Assembly (NCBI RefSeq): GCF_029625905.1
Contig: NZ_JARTLM010000003.1
Span: 62,001-126,000, forward strand
DNA length: 64,000 bases
Origin: Hydrogenovibrio sp. 3SP14C1
Lineage (GTDB): Bacteria > Pseudomonadota > Gammaproteobacteria > Thiomicrospirales > Thiomicrospiraceae
Direction of reading: 5' to 3'
Shown here: piece after piece, positions 61,311 through 64,000 of the stretch
Layout of the letters: each line of letters opens with the position of its first letter
Position numbering within the stretch: position 1 is the first letter of the stretch
The notes under the pieces: model-generated
Told to the model about the DNA's origin: nothing
Seen by the model: the letters and a program-made list of their open reading frames with translations, nothing else
Databases searched by the model: none
Made by a program: the position numbers and the translations under genes

Positions 61311-62927
61311 TCATTCTTCCGAATGGTTTACCTCTACCCTGTTACGTCCATTCGCTTTTGCTTGATAAAGAGCTTGATCAGCTCGAGAAATAAACGGTTC
61401 GATCGAGTTAGTAGAGAGGGCATTGCCGACTGTTAGACCAATACTAATTGAGAAGCGAATCTGTTCACCTTGTTCAGAGATAGAAATCTCCTGGATAATT
61501 TTCTTAAGTCTCGAAGCAAATTCTAGAGCAGGCTCTTCATCCTTGTTATCCAACAGAATGACAAATTCTTCTCCTCCGTAACGACACACCAGATCCTCTT
61601 CTCGACAATCTTTTTTAAAAGCCTTCGCTACGGCCATCAATACACGGTCTCCAACATCATGCCCAAAGGAATCATTAACCTTTTTAAAATAATCGATATC
61701 TATCATTAATACCGCAATCGGCTTTTCACTTTCCTTTGCAGAAAGCAATATTTGATCAGCTTGCTCAAAGAAAGCTTTTCGATTCAATAGCCCGGTTAAA
61801 TAATCTTTTGTGGCTTCATCTCTTAACTGATTCAACAGTGAACCTAATTGTTCCATCAATTTCATTCGATTCGAAATGTCATGAATGATACCGACAAACT
61901 TCAAATCTTCACTTTGTTTCAGCGGTGTTACGGTAATTTCTGATGACAACAACTCACCATTTTTAGTAATTGCTTTTAACTCTCTGCCTTTAAACAATAC
62001 TTTTTTGTGCATTGAAGAGCTGTCCATATAATGCGCATGATTCTTTTTATGCTCCCCTTCTGGAATTAAAATTTCAATCGGTTGGCCCATGAGTTCATCC
62101 GGGGTATACCCAAAACGCTCTAATGCAATTTGATTAAAGTTTTCAATTTTTCCAGTGGCGTCGGTAATGATACAGGCATCCACCATGCTATCTAATGTGG
62201 CTTCATAAAGTTCTTTGTTAGCCACCGCTTCTTTTTGCATTCTTAAGACTTTACCCACTAGTCCTGCTTTTTTTCTCATTGCAAAATACAGCATCAAACT
62301 AAAAAACAGAATAACCCCTAACGACACGCCTTCATAAAGACCCATTTGTTGAATCAGCTGATTATTTTTCTCGACAGAACGATCAAATTTTTCTTGGTTT
62401 ATCGTAATAAGTTGATTTAAAGCTTTTAGGGCGGCTTCATCATTCACAAAAACTTGTTTATCCAACTTTTCAGCGGACCAGTTTTCTTGAACCCCTTTTT
62501 TCAACAAGTCATATTTTTGCCAATAACTGTCAAAAGTATTTTGAACTTCCTGGAGCTTGGTTTTCTCTTCAATTGACGTTGCAAGAGCCTTTAAAGCAGA
62601 AACGGTTGCTTCAACATTATGATAACGTTTTGAAAGTGATTTGAGGTAGGTAGGTTTTTTTCTTAAAACGGCATTTTTAAAAGCATGGATGAACCCGCCG
62701 TAACCCGATTCACGGTAAAGATCCACATACAAAGTTTGTTTGGTCTGATAGACCGTGTATTGTTGCTTCCACTCAGCCTGAAGCCATTTGACACTAAAGA
62801 AACCTGCTGCATTAATAACAATAATTAACACAATCAGAACAAACAAAATCAAATTATTCGAAACAATAATCTTTTGCAGCTCTAAAAAAGGATGATGGGT
62901 AAAAAATGTTTTTTTGGGCGTTTTCAC
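61311..62927 (-). CDS. Membrane-bound PAS-GGDEF diguanylate cyclase
   Basis: The most likely start is GTG, seven bases after AAGGTGG, giving 538 residues; an ATG 35 codons upstream has no ribosome site. An N-terminal transmembrane helix (LILFVLIVLIIVINAAGFF) precedes a helical periplasmic region of about 150 residues. A second helix (LGVILFFSLMLYFAM), a PAS domain (ATLDSMVDACIITDATGKIENFNQIALERFGY) and the cyclase domain follow. The active motif is YGGEEF, and an inhibitory RxxD site lies five residues before it (CREEDLVCRYGGEEF). It should make c-di-GMP in response to a periplasmic or PAS signal. The PilZ gene nearby is a potential receptor. Confidence 0.88.
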   Translation of the reverse strand: MKTPKKTFFTHHPFLELQKIIVSNNLILFVLIVLIIVINAAGFFSVKWLQAEWKQQYTVYQTKQTLYVDLYRESGYGGFIHAFKNAVLRKKPTYLKSLSKRYHNVEATVSALKALATSIEEKTKLQEVQNTFDSYWQKYDLLKKGVQENWSAEKLDKQVFVNDEAALKALNQLITINQEKFDRSVEKNNQLIQQMGLYEGVSLGVILFFSLMLYFAMRKKAGLVGKVLRMQKEAVANKELYEATLDSMVDACIITDATGKIENFNQIALERFGYTPDELMGQPIEILIPEGEHKKNHAHYMDSSSMHKKVLFKGRELKAITKNGELLSSEITVTPLKQSEDLKFVGIIHDISNRMKLMEQLGSLLNQLRDEATKDYLTGLLNRKAFFEQADQILLSAKESEKPIAVLMIDIDYFKKVNDSFGHDVGDRVLMAVAKAFKKDCREEDLVCRYGGEEFVILLDNKDEEPALEFASRLKKIIQEISISEQGEQIRFSISIGLTVGNALSTNSIEPFISRADQALYQAKANGRNRVEVNHSEE

Positions 62928-63014
62928 GAGAAGCAACCACCTTTTGCAAGTAAGTAAAACTACTACACTAGGACAGTATACATTATTTGTTTTTCTGTAA
63001 GCTATTGAATTTAA

Positions 63015-63051
63015 TCGACAAATACCATCCAAAAAAAATGGTATTTGTCGA
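63015..63051 (-). terminator. Perfect 14-bp hairpin downstream of parE
   Basis: TCGACAAATACCAT and its complement ATGGTATTTGTCGA enclose nine bases that are mostly T on the minus strand. It lies 29 bases after the parE stop codon, so termination is the likely use. No T-run follows the stem, which is unusual for a rho-independent terminator. Confidence 0.5.
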
Positions 63052-63079
63052 CTAGACTTATCTAACAGTCAAACAAACG

Positions 63080-64000
<921 letters not shown>

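Overview
The window comes from a chemolithoautotrophic gammaproteobacterium, most likely of the Hydrogenovibrio/Thiomicrospira/Thiomicrorhabdus group. The evidence is a complete alpha-carboxysome operon with form IA RuBisCO, a DabAB inorganic-carbon pump beside a LysR regulator, and gammaproteobacterial housekeeping order (hemA-prfA-prmC; prs-rplY-pth-ychF with tRNA-Gln). This assignment is inferred from gene content, not from a database search. The left edge cuts ubiJ and the right edge cuts parE.

Layout. 1-4.7 kb: ubiJ-ubiB (ubiquinone), an NCS2 purine permease, a secreted protein resembling a protease chaperone, and a small Rossmann protein. 4.8-20.7 kb, all on the minus strand: the CO2-concentrating region. 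Transcription runs cbbL-cbbS-csoS2-csoSCA-csoS4A-csoS4B-csoS1C-csoS1A-csoS1B-ferritin-like-acRAF-mcdB-like and stops at a clear terminator. A second unit (PII-like, RdgB-like, csoS1D), then a CbbR-type regulator, then dabB-dabA follow. Together these genes accumulate bicarbonate, convert it to CO2 in the shell, assemble the shell and probably position the carboxysome. The usual partner gene mcdA is not in the window. 21.2-24.1 kb: a phospholipase D/VTT fusion and an endonuclease/exonuclease/phosphatase protein.

24.2-45.8 kb is an integrative element of about 21.5 kb, inserted in the 3' end of tRNA-Met(CAT). It has 19-bp att repeats, TTGCATACCA arm-type sites at both ends and a P4-type integrase. 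Its cargo is a HipA-like kinase/DUF3037 pair, two small proteins, and a large defence-like block: a PLD-SNF2 helicase, DUF4391, a type III-like Mod, RhuM, Res, and a protein resembling a mobile-element primase-helicase ATPase whose Walker A lysine is missing. A replication/recombination module follows: a YagK/YfjJ Rep-like protein with iterons, a YqaJ nuclease, a hydrolase/metal-binding protein, DUF932 and AlpA.

45.8-64 kb is core chromosome: tRNA-Met, ychF, pth, rplY, prs, tRNA-Gln, a TPR lipoprotein, hemA, prfA, prmC, moeB-like, motB, motA, parC, a metal-binding protein, PilZ, MscS-like, a diguanylate cyclase and parE. The most unexpected global signal is a 10-bp palindrome, CCAGGCCTGG. It occurs seven times exactly, in terminators and inside unrelated genes of both core and island.
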